Source: Phycisphaeraceae bacterium (GTDB lineage: Bacteria; Planctomycetota; Phycisphaerae; Phycisphaerales; Phycisphaeraceae). From it: a stretch of DNA of 64,000 bases. Below the pieces are notes generated by a model. The model saw only the letters and a list, made by a program, of their open reading frames with translations. It had not been told where the DNA came from and made no database searches. Where the stretch lies: contig JANQSF010000098.1 of the NCBI GenBank assembly GCA_028284155.1, positions 174,674-238,673 on the forward strand. The letters run 5' to 3'. The position numbers were made by a program, and so were the translations under genes. Positions within the stretch are counted from its first letter, which is position 1; the number at the start of each line of letters is the position of its first letter. Positions 8,834 through 17,029 of the stretch are shown piece by piece.

Positions 8834-9900
8834 ATACGTACGTCATCGCCGAGATCGGTCAGAACCACAACGGGTCGATGCACATCGCGCGGCAGTTGAT
8901 CGACATCGCCGCGATGCCGGTGATCGACGCGTTCAACGGCGATTCGCTGCCCGGCGTCGACGCCGTCAAATTCACCAAGCGCGACTTGGCCAGCGAGCTG
9001 ACCGAGTCGCAGATGGGCCGACTCTACGAAGGCCGAAACGCATTCGGACCGACGTACGGCCTGCACCGCGCGGCACTCGAACTGCACGACGAGCAGCACC
9101 ACGAGCTTTACAAGTACGCCAAGTCGCGCGGCCTGCAGTTTGTCGAAACGCTGTGCGCGGTCGGCTGCCTGTCGCTGCTCGACCGGTTCACGCCCGATCG
9201 CTTGAAGGTCGCGTCGCGTGACCTGACCAACCTGCCGCTGCTCGACGCGCTGGCGGAAACGGGCATCCCCATGATCCTCTCGACCGGCATGACCGGCCGG
9301 GGAGAACTGGAAGACGCGCTTGAGACGATTGCCAAGCACCACGACGACGTGACCATCCTGCATTGCCTGTCGCAATACCCCGCGCAGTACGGGTCACTGA
9401 ACCTGCGCAAGGTCACCGGCCTGCTGCGTGACTACCCGAACCTGACGGTCGGATACTCCGACCACTCGATCGGCGTGATGGCGCCGGTCGCGGCGGTGGC
9501 GCTCGGCGCCCGTGTGATCGAGAAGCACGTCACGCTCGACCGCTCGATGAAGGGCAGCGACCACTTCGGCTCGGTCGAACCGGACGGTCTGTGGCGGATG
9601 GTCCGCGACATCCGCAACCTCGAACGGTCACTCGGCAGCGAGTTGGCTGACGTGTCCGACGCGACACGCGACGCACGACTGAAACTCGAACGCTCGATTG
9701 CCGCCAAGCACGACCTCGAAGAAGGCCACCTGCTGACCGAAGACGACCTGACGCTGCTCAGCCCCGGCTCGGGCGTGCGCTGGTCGCAACGGCATCAACT
9801 GGTCGGCCGACGCTTGAAGCAGGCTGTGGCGCGACACGAGCTGATCGATTTGGAAAATGTGCAGAGTATTGAGCAGACCGCGTGGCGACGCGCGGCGTGA
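8830..9900 (+). CDS. neuB: NeuB-family sialic/nonulosonic acid synthase
   Basis: 356 residues from ATG 8830 (ATGA overlap with the previous gene). The NeuB TIM barrel opens with IAEIGQNHNGSM (about 5-16); KFTKRDLASELT replaces the more usual KFQ motif, and VGYSDHSIGV and ALGARVIEKHVTLDRSMKGSDH carry conserved active-site residues. The C-terminal 65 residues form the SAF (antifreeze-like) lid domain (RSIAAKHDLEEGHLLTEDDLTLLSPGSG). NeuB enzymes condense phosphoenolpyruvate with an N-acylhexosamine or hexose (phosphate) to make a nine-carbon acid. No NeuC epimerase is in the window. It ends QTAWRRAA. Confidence 0.9.
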   Translation: MNTYVIAEIGQNHNGSMHIARQLIDIAAMPVIDAFNGDSLPGVDAVKFTKRDLASELTESQMGRLYEGRNAFGPTYGLHRAALELHDEQHHELYKYAKSRGLQFVETLCAVGCLSLLDRFTPDRLKVASRDLTNLPLLDALAETGIPMILSTGMTGRGELEDALETIAKHHDDVTILHCLSQYPAQYGSLNLRKVTGLLRDYPNLTVGYSDHSIGVMAPVAAVALGARVIEKHVTLDRSMKGSDHFGSVEPDGLWRMVRDIRNLERSLGSELADVSDATRDARLKLERSIAAKHDLEEGHLLTEDDLTLLSPGSGVRWSQRHQLVGRRLKQAVARHELIDLENVQSIEQTAWRRAA

Positions 9901-9950
9901 AAAGAGATTGACCGCGGTCGATTCCAATCAACACAGGACGCATTACACGC

Positions 9951-10490
9951 ATGAACATCAACCTGGTCATCACGGACATCGACGGCGTCTGGACGGACGG
10001 CGGGATGTATTACGGCGACGACGGGCTGGAGTTGAAGAAGTTCAACACGGCTGACAGTGTCGGCGTCGCGTTCTGTCACCTGAATGACATCCCCGTTGCG
10101 ATCATCACGGGCGAGGACACGCCGATCGTCACGAATCGGGCGGCCAAGCTCGGCATCGACGACGAGCTGGTGTTCCTGGGTGTGACGAACAAGCTGGACG
10201 CCGGCCGATGCATCGCGCAGCGGCTGGGGACGGACCTGTCGCGCACGGCGTTTATCGGCGACGGGCCGAACGACATCCCGTTATTGCGACGCGTCGCATT
10301 GGCCGGGACGGTGCCGTCGGCGCCCGCATACGTCAAGAAGCACGCGGCGCACGTGACGTCGGTGGACGGCGGGGCTGGGGCGTTTCGCGTATTTGTCGAG
10401 TACATCCTTGAGACGTCCGGTCGGCTGAACGCGACCGTTGACGCGTACGTGGCGAGGCATGAGTCATGGCAGGAATCAGCAGCAGCCTGA
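9951..10490 (+). CDS. KdsC-like HAD phosphatase
   Basis: 179 residues, the usual size of the tetrameric, capless C0-type HAD phosphatases (KdsC, KDN-9-phosphate phosphatase and the phosphatase half of some NeuA proteins). Motif I DIDGVWTDGG (about 7-16) supplies the nucleophile Asp, motif II is the IITGED region, and motif IV FIGDGPNDIPLL (about 100-111) binds Mg. Next to NeuB it most likely removes the 9-phosphate from the product, which implies that the synthase uses a 6-phosphorylated hexose, as in the animal sialate and Bacteroides KDN pathways. The 3' end overlaps the next gene by 25 bases. Ends WQESAAA. Confidence 0.87.
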   Translation: MNINLVITDIDGVWTDGGMYYGDDGLELKKFNTADSVGVAFCHLNDIPVAIITGEDTPIVTNRAAKLGIDDELVFLGVTNKLDAGRCIAQRLGTDLSRTAFIGDGPNDIPLLRRVALAGTVPSAPAYVKKHAAHVTSVDGGAGAFRVFVEYILETSGRLNATVDAYVARHESWQESAAA

Positions 10491-11359
10491 GTTGGCGGGC
10501 GAAACAGGTCGCGCGTTGGACGGTGCCGCCAGCGATCAGCGGGCGCGTCGGGCGGGTTGCGCGCGCGGTGCGCGATTGGCGTGTCAGTAAGCAGCCTGAC
10601 CTGTCACGCAACCGCGACGTACGCGACCGGCATCGCGGAGAGCGCGCGTTCGTTGTCGCGACGGGGCCTTCGATCAAACAGCAGAACCTGACCGCGTTGC
10701 GCGGCGAGCTGGTGTTCGGCGTGAGCAACTTCTTCGTCCACCCGGACTACGACGCCATCAAGCCCGCCTACCACTGCATCGCGCCGTACCACCACGAACT
10801 GGCCCCACACGCGTGGGACGCGTGGATGGACGAGGTCGCTGAAAAGACAGGCAACGCGACGCTGGTGTTCGGCCAGAACGACAAGGCACGCAACACGGCG
10901 GGCGATCGATTCGCCGAACGCGATATCCGCTGGCTCGAGCTGCGCGGTCGCACGCCGTTGGAAGAACTCAAACAGATTGACCTGTCGCGACCGCTGCCGT
11001 CGCCGCAGTCGGTACCGGTGATGGCGTTGTACTCGGCGATCGGGATGGGTTGCCGTGAGATCGTGCTGCTGGGCTGCGACCACGACTGGATCCTGCACAT
11101 GGGTGAGAGTCGGCATTTTTACGCCGAGCGCGAGCACGCCATGAACCGCAAGGGTCACAACGAGTGGTACGAGCCGGGCTACGGCGACCAGTGGCGGTGT
11201 TACCACCGGCTTTGGACGCAATACGAAGCGATCCACGCGATCGCCGCGCGTCAAGGTGTGACGATCCGCAACGCCACGGCCGGCGGCCTGCTTGACGTGT
11301 TCGAGCGTATTCGGCTGGAAGACGTCGTTGGACAACCCGTGCAACGCCGCGCCGCGTGA
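10466..11359 (+). CDS. GT42 / MptE(DUF115)-like Rossmann protein, candidate glycosyltransferase
   Basis: 297 residues overlapping the phosphatase gene. After a basic 50-residue N-terminus come FVVATGPSIKQQNL (about 65-78) and GVSNFF (about 88), then CREIVLLGCDHDW (about 195) and SRHFYAE (about 214). The GPS(L/I) loop, the NxF motif, a late LLGxD strand and an HFY motif are shared by bacterial sialyltransferases of family GT42 and by DUF115/MptE-like proteins. With NeuB and a cytidylyltransferase next door, a CMP-nonulosonate-using transferase is an attractive but unproven reading. Ends QPVQRRAA. Confidence 0.65.
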   Translation: MAGISSSLSWRAKQVARWTVPPAISGRVGRVARAVRDWRVSKQPDLSRNRDVRDRHRGERAFVVATGPSIKQQNLTALRGELVFGVSNFFVHPDYDAIKPAYHCIAPYHHELAPHAWDAWMDEVAEKTGNATLVFGQNDKARNTAGDRFAERDIRWLELRGRTPLEELKQIDLSRPLPSPQSVPVMALYSAIGMGCREIVLLGCDHDWILHMGESRHFYAEREHAMNRKGHNEWYEPGYGDQWRCYHRLWTQYEAIHAIAARQGVTIRNATAGGLLDVFERIRLEDVVGQPVQRRAA

Positions 11360-11382
11360 TCAAACAAAGATCGGAGCCGACC

Positions 11383-12297
11383 ATGTCGGATCGCACGACC
11401 CCCACTCTGAACAGGCCTCAGTCTTTGTCGCGCCGCGTCGCCAAGCGATTGCTACCGAGTGGCGTGAAGCGTGCGGTTTACCGCGCTGCCCACAAGACGC
11501 GCCGGCAACGCCGGGCGGTCAAACTCGCCGCGATGCATGCCCGCGCGCGGTTCATGCGCCCGGGCTCCGTGCAGCACATCGCCGGTTTCGACGTGCGCAT
11601 CAACGACGGCGAAAACTTTTACATCCTGTACAAAGACATCTTCCTCGACGAGATCTACCGCTTCGAGTCGGACAAGCCCGACCCGCTGGTGATCGACTGT
11701 GGCGGCAACGTCGGCCTGTCGGTGTTGTACTACAAGCACCTCTACCCGGGGGCGCGGGTGGTTTCGTTTGAGCCGGACCCGACGATCTACCCGCTGCTGG
11801 CTGAGAATGTCGAGCGTAACAAGCTGCGCGACGTGCGGGCGGTCCAGGCGGCGATCGGCGGCGAGGAGGGCACACTCCGCTTCGCGTCCGACGGGCTGTA
11901 CGGCAGTTGCCTCGCGGAACACTTGCCCGACGACCGCGACGGGTGGGACGTGTACGACGTGCCCTGCGTTCGGCTACGCGACCAACTGAACGAACCGGTC
12001 GACTTCCTGAAGATCAACATCGAAGGGGCTGAGTGCGCGGCGCTGCTCGACGCGGCGGATCGTTTACAGAACGTCCGCGAGATGGTCGTCGAGTACCACC
12101 ACCTGCCCGGGCTGGACCGCAACCTGCACGACATCCTGACCGCGCTCGACGCGCAGGGGTTTGAGTACCTCGTGAACGACCTGGATGCGCAGACCAATGG
12201 TGGTGCCTGTCCGCCGTTTCGGCTGACGCCGCAGAGCCGTTACTACCTGCTGATCTATGCGCGTCGTCGCGAGGCAATCTATCGGCAGGCGGCTTGA
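11383..12297 (+). CDS. FkbM family methyltransferase
   Basis: 304 residues from ATG 11383, which has GGAG eight bases upstream; an alternative GTG at 11356 overlaps the previous stop. The SAM-binding core is clear: VIDCGGNVGLSVLYYKHLYP, then VVSFEPDPTIYPLL and AAIGGEEGTL, and the FkbM-type DFLKINIEGAECAAL motif. FkbM enzymes O-methylate sugars or polyketides, and in polysaccharide clusters they often cap or decorate glycans. The basic N-terminus (about 70 residues) may pack against the membrane. Ends EAIYRQAA. Confidence 0.9.
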   Translation: MSDRTTPTLNRPQSLSRRVAKRLLPSGVKRAVYRAAHKTRRQRRAVKLAAMHARARFMRPGSVQHIAGFDVRINDGENFYILYKDIFLDEIYRFESDKPDPLVIDCGGNVGLSVLYYKHLYPGARVVSFEPDPTIYPLLAENVERNKLRDVRAVQAAIGGEEGTLRFASDGLYGSCLAEHLPDDRDGWDVYDVPCVRLRDQLNEPVDFLKINIEGAECAALLDAADRLQNVREMVVEYHHLPGLDRNLHDILTALDAQGFEYLVNDLDAQTNGGACPPFRLTPQSRYYLLIYARRREAIYRQAA

Positions 12298-12329
12298 CGG
12301 ACGCGCCGCTGGGAGGACGAGGCTCCGAC

Positions 12330-12401
12330 GTAGGGCGGGCACTGCCCCGCACGGAGTAGGACGACGCAACGACAGACAATGGTGGGCAGTGTCCACCCTA
12401 C
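12330..12401. repeat. GTAG-type inverted REP pair (GGGCACTGCCC family)
   Basis: GTAG at 12330 precedes a GGGC-ACTGCCCC palindrome, and an inverted partner ends in CTAC at 12398-12401 (GTGGGCAGTGTCCAC). A single element of the same family lies at 42351-42375. Confidence 0.75.
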
Positions 12402-12436
12402 GGATCACGTTCCGACGACCAACTCAACGCTTTGAC

Positions 12437-13396
12437 ATGCTTGCGACCAACTCAACCATACCGACCCGCCAAGCGAGCGCTGGCATCGCCTCTCGACTCA
12501 AGGCGTTCGTCAAGCGCGTGATGCCCGACGCGGCATGGCAGCGATTGCGTCGGTGGCGTGCGGATTACGACGCCCGGGCCGCACTGGAGCGTGTCCGGTT
12601 TGGGTCGTTACGACGGACGGAACCGGTGAGCCGAAAGTTTGGTTTCGACCGTGGCGGGCCGATTGACCGTTGGTATATCGAGCGCTTTTTGAGTGAGCAC
12701 GCCGACGACGTGCGCGGCCGAGTGCTGGAAGTCGGCGACGCGACGTACACACGGCGGTTCGGGGGCGACCGCGTGACGCACAGCGATGTACTGCACGCCG
12801 AGCCCGGTAACCCGCACGCGACGGTGGTGGGTGACCTGCAAACGGGCGATGGGCTGCTGGATCGACCCCCTCTCCATCTGGGAGAGGGCTGGGGTGAGGG
12901 GTCGGCGGAGGTTGGGGCGACCGCTGTTGTTGGTGACAGCGCTGCGCGCAACCCTCACCCGTCGGCTGCGCCGACGACCTCTCCCAGGGGGAGAGGTGGG
13001 ACATACGACTGCATCATTCTGACGCAGGTCTTGCCGTTCGTGTACGACGTGCGCGGCGCGGTGGCGACGTGTCACAAGCTACTTAAACCGGGTGGCGTCG
13101 TGTTGGCCACACTTCCGGGGGTCAGCCAGATCAGCCGATTCGACATGGACCGGTGGGGCGATTACTGGCGGTTCACGTCGTTGTCGGCTAATCGACTGTT
13201 TGAGGATGTGTTCGGCGATCATGTCGAGGTCACGTCGTGCGGAAACGTGCTGGCGGCGACAGCGTTTCTGCACGGGCTGGGTCGGCACGACCTGACATCG
13301 GCTGAGTTGGAAGCGAACGACCCGGACTACGAGGTCTCGATCCAGGTGCGGGCTGTTCGACGCACGGACGACGAGCGGGGCGGGGGTGACGGATGA
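12437..13396 (+). CDS. SAM-dependent methyltransferase with in-frame repeat insertion
   Basis: 319 residues from ATG 12437. Class I methyltransferase fold: RGRVLEVGDATYTRRFG (SAM-binding loop), then YDCIILTQVLPFVYDV and LLKPGGVVLATLPGVSQISR. Between strand 3 (HATVVGDLQTGDGLL) and strand 4 (TYDCIILTQ) sit about 44 residues (RPPLHLGEGWGEGS through TSPRGRGG) encoded by a palindromic repeat, see 12866-12997. Without it the protein would be about 275 residues, a normal length. The insertion sits in a loop and keeps the frame, so the protein may still fold. Its stop overlaps the deacetylase start (ATGA). Confidence 0.87.
   Translation: MLATNSTIPTRQASAGIASRLKAFVKRVMPDAAWQRLRRWRADYDARAALERVRFGSLRRTEPVSRKFGFDRGGPIDRWYIERFLSEHADDVRGRVLEVGDATYTRRFGGDRVTHSDVLHAEPGNPHATVVGDLQTGDGLLDRPPLHLGEGWGEGSAEVGATAVVGDSAARNPHPSAAPTTSPRGRGGTYDCIILTQVLPFVYDVRGAVATCHKLLKPGGVVLATLPGVSQISRFDMDRWGDYWRFTSLSANRLFEDVFGDHVEVTSCGNVLAATAFLHGLGRHDLTSAELEANDPDYEVSIQVRAVRRTDDERGGGDG
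12866..12997. repeat. CTCTCCC/GGGAGAG palindromic element inside a CDS (copy 1)
   Basis: 132 bases (exactly 44 codons). One end is CCTCTCC-n-GGGAGAGG plus GGGGTGAGGG. The other end, reversed, matches the element at 22471-22491 and beyond over about 50 bases: hairpin CCTCTCCC-GGGAGAGG, a GGCGCAGCC palindrome, then GTGAGGGTTGCGC. It is translated in frame within the methyltransferase. Confidence 0.88.
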
Positions 13397-14472
13397 GCGT
13401 GGCGACACTGGGCTCCGTGCGCCGCGTGGCGCGGCGTGTGCGCAACCGGCTGGTCGGGGGCGTGGTGGTGTTGCTGTATCACCGCGTCGCGTCGCCGAAG
13501 CGCGACCCGCAACTGCTGGCTGTGTCGCCCGATCACTTCGAGGAGCACCTGAATGTCCTGCGCCATTTGGGACGGGTCGTTTCATTGGAGCAGGCGGAGC
13601 GCGACCTGCGGGCGGGGCGATGCCCGCGACGGACGTTTGTGGTCACGTTTGATGACGGGTACGTCGATAACCTAACGCATGCCAAGCCGATCCTCGAGAA
13701 GAACGACGCGGCGGCGACGGTGTTTGTGCCGTCGGGTCACGTCGGCGGTCGGCCGTTCTATTGGCAGACTTTGGAGTGGTTGTTGCTCGACGCGGCGACG
13801 TTGCCGGGCGAGTTGTCGTTGACGATCGGCGCGCAGCGTCACGCGTGGTCGTTCAATCAAGAGGGGTATGGCGGAGCAGTAAGAGACGACGGGGCGGACG
13901 AGGCTTGGAATGTGTTGGACCGCGCGAACCCGACGCCGCGGCATGGTTTGTATCGGGAGTTGTGTGACCTGTTGCGTCCGATGGCGGGTGGTGAGCGCGA
14001 GGCGGTGTTGGGTGCGTTGGCAGCGCAACTGGGTGACAAAGGGAGCGAGGCCCGACGGGCCTCGGCGAAGCGGGGTGGGGACGCTGACGCGGGGCGTGTG
14101 GTTGACGTGGATGAGTTGAACGCATTGGCGTCGGGCGATCTTGTTGAGATCGGGGCGCACACGGTGTCACATTCGATGTTGTCGCGGTTGCCCGTTGATG
14201 AGCAGCGGGTCGAAGTGCGGCGCAGCCGGGCCGAGTTGGAGGCTTGGACCGGTCGCGCGGTGCGCAGTTTTGCGTACCCATTCGGGTCGCGGATCGACTA
14301 CACGGGCGAGACGATCGACGTCGTGCGTGACTGTGGCTTCGATCGGGCGTGCGCCAACGTGCCGGGCGTGGCTCGGCTGGGCGTCGATCCGTTTGCGCTG
14401 CCGCGTTTTCTCGTGCGCGATTGGGACGGCGACGGTTTTGCTCGGCGCGTCAGACAGTGGGTCTCGGAGTAG
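13393..14472 (+). CDS. Polysaccharide deacetylase family protein
   Basis: 359 residues, start ATG 13393 overlapping the previous stop. NodB homology domain: VVLLYHRVASPKRDPQLL, metal-site Asp-Asp in FVVTFDDGYVDN (about 78-89), metal His pair in EIGAHTVSHSMLSRL (about 253-267) and FAYPFGSRIDYT near residue 297. It probably removes N- or O-acetyl groups from the glycan before export. No signal peptide is visible, suggesting cytoplasmic action. Residues about 218-232 (GSEARRASAKRGGD) come from a short palindrome and look like a small in-frame repeat insertion. Confidence 0.9.
   Translation: MSVATLGSVRRVARRVRNRLVGGVVVLLYHRVASPKRDPQLLAVSPDHFEEHLNVLRHLGRVVSLEQAERDLRAGRCPRRTFVVTFDDGYVDNLTHAKPILEKNDAAATVFVPSGHVGGRPFYWQTLEWLLLDAATLPGELSLTIGAQRHAWSFNQEGYGGAVRDDGADEAWNVLDRANPTPRHGLYRELCDLLRPMAGGEREAVLGALAAQLGDKGSEARRASAKRGGDADAGRVVDVDELNALASGDLVEIGAHTVSHSMLSRLPVDEQRVEVRRSRAELEAWTGRAVRSFAYPFGSRIDYTGETIDVVRDCGFDRACANVPGVARLGVDPFALPRFLVRDWDGDGFARRVRQWVSE
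14045..14066. repeat. Short GAGGCCC/GGGCCTC palindrome inside a CDS
   Basis: GCGAGGCCCG-ACGGGCCTCGGC forms a near-perfect hairpin within the deacetylase coding sequence, in a loop of low-complexity Arg/Ala/Ser residues. It resembles the other REP-like elements here, but no second copy was seen in the window. Confidence 0.55.
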
Positions 14473-14480
14473 CCGACTCG

Positions 14481-15908
14481 ATGCGGATCTGGCATGTCAA
14501 CACGGAAGACGTCGGCGGCGGGGCGGCCCGTGTGGCGATGTCGTTGGCTCAAGCGCAGGCGGCGCGCGGGCATGACGTGTCGTTGATCGTGGGGCGACGC
14601 TCAAGTGGAGAGCGTTTTGTCACGGAACTGCCGGGCGACGCGGCGCGCGGGCGATGGGCGCGGGCATTGCACGGCGCGGCGGCTCGTTTGAAGTCGGCCA
14701 ATGGGAAAGTGCCGGGTACGTGGCGGCTGGGCGCGGCTTGCGACTGGTTGGCTGAGCCGGGTCGGCAACGCGCGATCGCGCGCGGGGCTGAAGACTTCGA
14801 CTATCCCGGCACGCGTCGGCTGCTGGATCGTGTGCGGGACGCTGACGATCGACCTGACGTGCTGCACTTGCACAACCTGCACGGCGGGTACTTCGACCTG
14901 CGGTTGCTGCCCGAGTTGTCTCATGCGGTGCCGACGGTGGTCACGCTGCACGACGCCTGGCTGTTCAGTGGGCATTGCGCGCACGGGCTGGGTTGCGACC
15001 GGTGGGTCACCGGTTGCGGGTCGTGCCCCGACCTGTCGATCTACCCGGTGGTGCGTCGCGACGACACGGCCATGAACTGGCAGCGCAAACGCGACATTCT
15101 CGGGCGGAGTCGCTTGTACGTGACGGCGCCGGCCCGCGAGTTGATGGACAAGTTTGACCGTTCGATCGCCAAGGCCGGCGCGGTTGACGCGCGCGTGATC
15201 TATCACGGGATCGACACGGGCGTGTTCACGCCGGGCAGTCGGGTCGCCGCGCGTCGTGCGGTTGGCTTGGAAGGCGACGAGCCGGTGTTGCTGTTCGCGG
15301 CGCGGGGCATTCGACGATCGGTCTGGAAGGATTACGCGACATTGCGTGACGCGGTAGCGACGGTCGCGAAGCGGCTGGGTCGTGGCGTGCGGTTTGTCGC
15401 GCTGGGTGAGGACGGGCCTGACGAGACGATCGGCGAGGCGCGCGTGCGTTTCGTGCCGTTCGAGCGCGACCCGGCGCGCGTGGCCGAGTATTACCGCGCC
15501 GCCGATGCGTACATCCACGCGGCGAAGCAGGAGGTCTGGGGGCTGACGATCACCGAGGCGATGGCGTGTGGCTGCCCCGTGGTGGCGACGGCCGTCGGCG
15601 GCATCCCCGAGCAGGTCGTGGACGGGCGGACGGGATTCCTGATACCGGTGGGCGACGCGGGCGCGATGGCGGACGCGATTGCCCGCTTATTGGACGGGCC
15701 TGCGCTGCGGCGGCGGTTGGCGGACGAGGCGGCGGCGCACGTGCGCGGCTGGCTCACGTTGGACCGTCAGGTGGACGATTATCTGGACTGGTACTCACAT
15801 GCGGTGTCGCCGAGGTCGCACAGCGGGGCCAAGGCCGATTCCGGGGATCGGGAGGGCCGGGGGAACGGGGGGAGCCGGGGGGGCCGGGGGTTTGCGCGTG
15901 CGGCGTGA
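14481..15908 (+). CDS. Glycosyltransferase family 4 (GT-B)
   Basis: 475 residues from ATG 14481 (MRIWHVNTEDVGGGAARVA, the N-terminal donor/acceptor loop). The C-terminal Rossmann domain shows DAYIHAAKQEVWGLTITEAMACGCPVVAT split over residues about 340-370, the E-x7-E nucleotide-sugar signature of retaining GT4 enzymes, followed by GGIPEQVVDGRTGFL. HLHNLHGGYFDLR and TLHDAWLFSGHCAHG resemble WcaC/WbaZ-like colanic acid transferases. The last 25 residues are Gly/Arg low complexity encoded by a strongly G-rich tract (15842-15890). Ends GRGFARAA. Confidence 0.92.
   Translation: MRIWHVNTEDVGGGAARVAMSLAQAQAARGHDVSLIVGRRSSGERFVTELPGDAARGRWARALHGAAARLKSANGKVPGTWRLGAACDWLAEPGRQRAIARGAEDFDYPGTRRLLDRVRDADDRPDVLHLHNLHGGYFDLRLLPELSHAVPTVVTLHDAWLFSGHCAHGLGCDRWVTGCGSCPDLSIYPVVRRDDTAMNWQRKRDILGRSRLYVTAPARELMDKFDRSIAKAGAVDARVIYHGIDTGVFTPGSRVAARRAVGLEGDEPVLLFAARGIRRSVWKDYATLRDAVATVAKRLGRGVRFVALGEDGPDETIGEARVRFVPFERDPARVAEYYRAADAYIHAAKQEVWGLTITEAMACGCPVVATAVGGIPEQVVDGRTGFLIPVGDAGAMADAIARLLDGPALRRRLADEAAAHVRGWLTLDRQVDDYLDWYSHAVSPRSHSGAKADSGDREGRGNGGSRGGRGFARAA
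15842..15890 (+). other. Dense G-run tract (possible G-quadruplex)
   Basis: Eight or so runs of three to seven G in about 50 bases on the coding strand, at the 3' end of the GT4 gene and 71 bases before the next start. In mRNA this could form a quadruplex. Confidence 0.6.
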
Positions 15909-15960
15909 CGCGGTCAATTCGAGCCCGCGGCGCGTGCCGGATGAAGGGGACGGGAAGCCG

Positions 15961-16833
15961 ATGGAAATGCCGCGCATCACGGTGGTGACACCCTCGTTCA
16001 ACCAGGCGGCGTTTCTGGAGCAGACGATCCGCAGCGTGTTTGAGCAGCGGTATTGCAACCTGCAATACGGCATTGTCGACGGCGGCTCGACGGACGGGTC
16101 TATTGAGATCATAGATAAGTATCGCGATCGGCTTGACTTTGCGATCGTCGAGCCGGACGGCGGTCAGTGCGAAGCGATCAACAAGGGCCTGGCCCGCGCG
16201 GAAGGGGAGATCGTCTGTTACCTGAATTCGGACGACATGCTCCTGCCGGACGCGTTGCGCTGCGTGGGCAGTCATTTCGCACGTCAGCCGCAGGACAACT
16301 GGGTGATCGGCTGCTGCGTCGAGACGGACGCCGAGGGCGAGCCGACGCGCTGCCTGCAACCGACAGGTCGTTTCACGCTCGAGGGCGCGCTGTTGCGCGA
16401 CGAGCCGTTCAACGTACCGCAGCCGGCCACGTTCTGGCGGCGTCGCGTGCTTGACGAGGTTGGTCTGTTCGACGAGTCGCTGCACTACTGCATGGACTTC
16501 GAGATGTGGTGCCGGTTCCTCGACGCCGGTCACACGCCGCGGCTGATGCGGCGGACGCTGGCGACGTACCGGCTGCACGAAGCGAGCAAGACGTGTTCGC
16601 AGGCCGACGGGTTCCACGCGGCGTTGATCGAGATCGAGCGGCGGTACCTGCACCGCTTGCCGTGGCGTCAGCGAGCGAAGTTGGCCAAGGCGATCGGTTA
16701 TCAGACGCGGGCGCGTGCGGTGAAGCAGTCGCGGGCGGCGTTGGCGGCCGACGTGTTGCGTCGGCCGTGGTGGTTGGCCTCGCAGCAGGTGCGCCGGCGG
16801 TTGTGGGGCGGTGATGCAACTCGGGCGGCGTGA
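15961..16833 (+). CDS. Glycosyltransferase family 2 (GT-A), copy 1 of tandem pair
   Basis: 290 residues from ATG 15961. GT2 fold: ITVVTPSFNQAAFLEQTIRSV (nucleotide-binding start), GSTDGSIEII, EPDGGQCEAINKGLARAEGEIVCYL around residues 64-88 and the DxD-like LNSDDMLL. No membrane segments, so it acts in the cytoplasm on a lipid-linked acceptor. The C-terminal segment LRRPWWLASQQVRR is matched by LRHPWWLADAMTRQ in the gene at 17030, so the two are probably tandem duplicates. Ends GGDATRAA. Confidence 0.9.
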   Translation: MEMPRITVVTPSFNQAAFLEQTIRSVFEQRYCNLQYGIVDGGSTDGSIEIIDKYRDRLDFAIVEPDGGQCEAINKGLARAEGEIVCYLNSDDMLLPDALRCVGSHFARQPQDNWVIGCCVETDAEGEPTRCLQPTGRFTLEGALLRDEPFNVPQPATFWRRRVLDEVGLFDESLHYCMDFEMWCRFLDAGHTPRLMRRTLATYRLHEASKTCSQADGFHAALIEIERRYLHRLPWRQRAKLAKAIGYQTRARAVKQSRAALAADVLRRPWWLASQQVRRRLWGGDATRAA

Positions 16834-16850
16834 ATCTATGAGAAAGCGAC

Positions 16851-16882
16851 AAGTGGGGCAGACAGGAATGTCTGCCCCACTT
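16851..16882. repeat. Perfect 14-bp hairpin with GGAA tetraloop
   Basis: AAGTGGGGCAGACA - GGAA - TGTCTGCCCCACTT. It follows the GT2 stop by 17 bases but has no T-run, so it is either a REP-type single palindrome or a processing/stability hairpin rather than an intrinsic terminator. Confidence 0.75.
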
Positions 16883-17029
16883 CGACACATGTCAACAGTG
16901 CTAAGCCGCGAGCGATCTGTGGAAAAAATCGGGTTTGTGGGTTGTGCGGCTTATGTCGGTTAGCGGGTTGGCCGATGCGAGGGATGTCCGATGCCCGCCG
17001 GCCCGCCCGGCCCCCGCCCGAGATACGCC

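Noticed and set aside
16851..16882. Intrinsic terminator after the first GT2 gene
   Set aside because: The 14-bp stem is perfect but no T-run follows on either strand; listed as a hairpin repeat instead.
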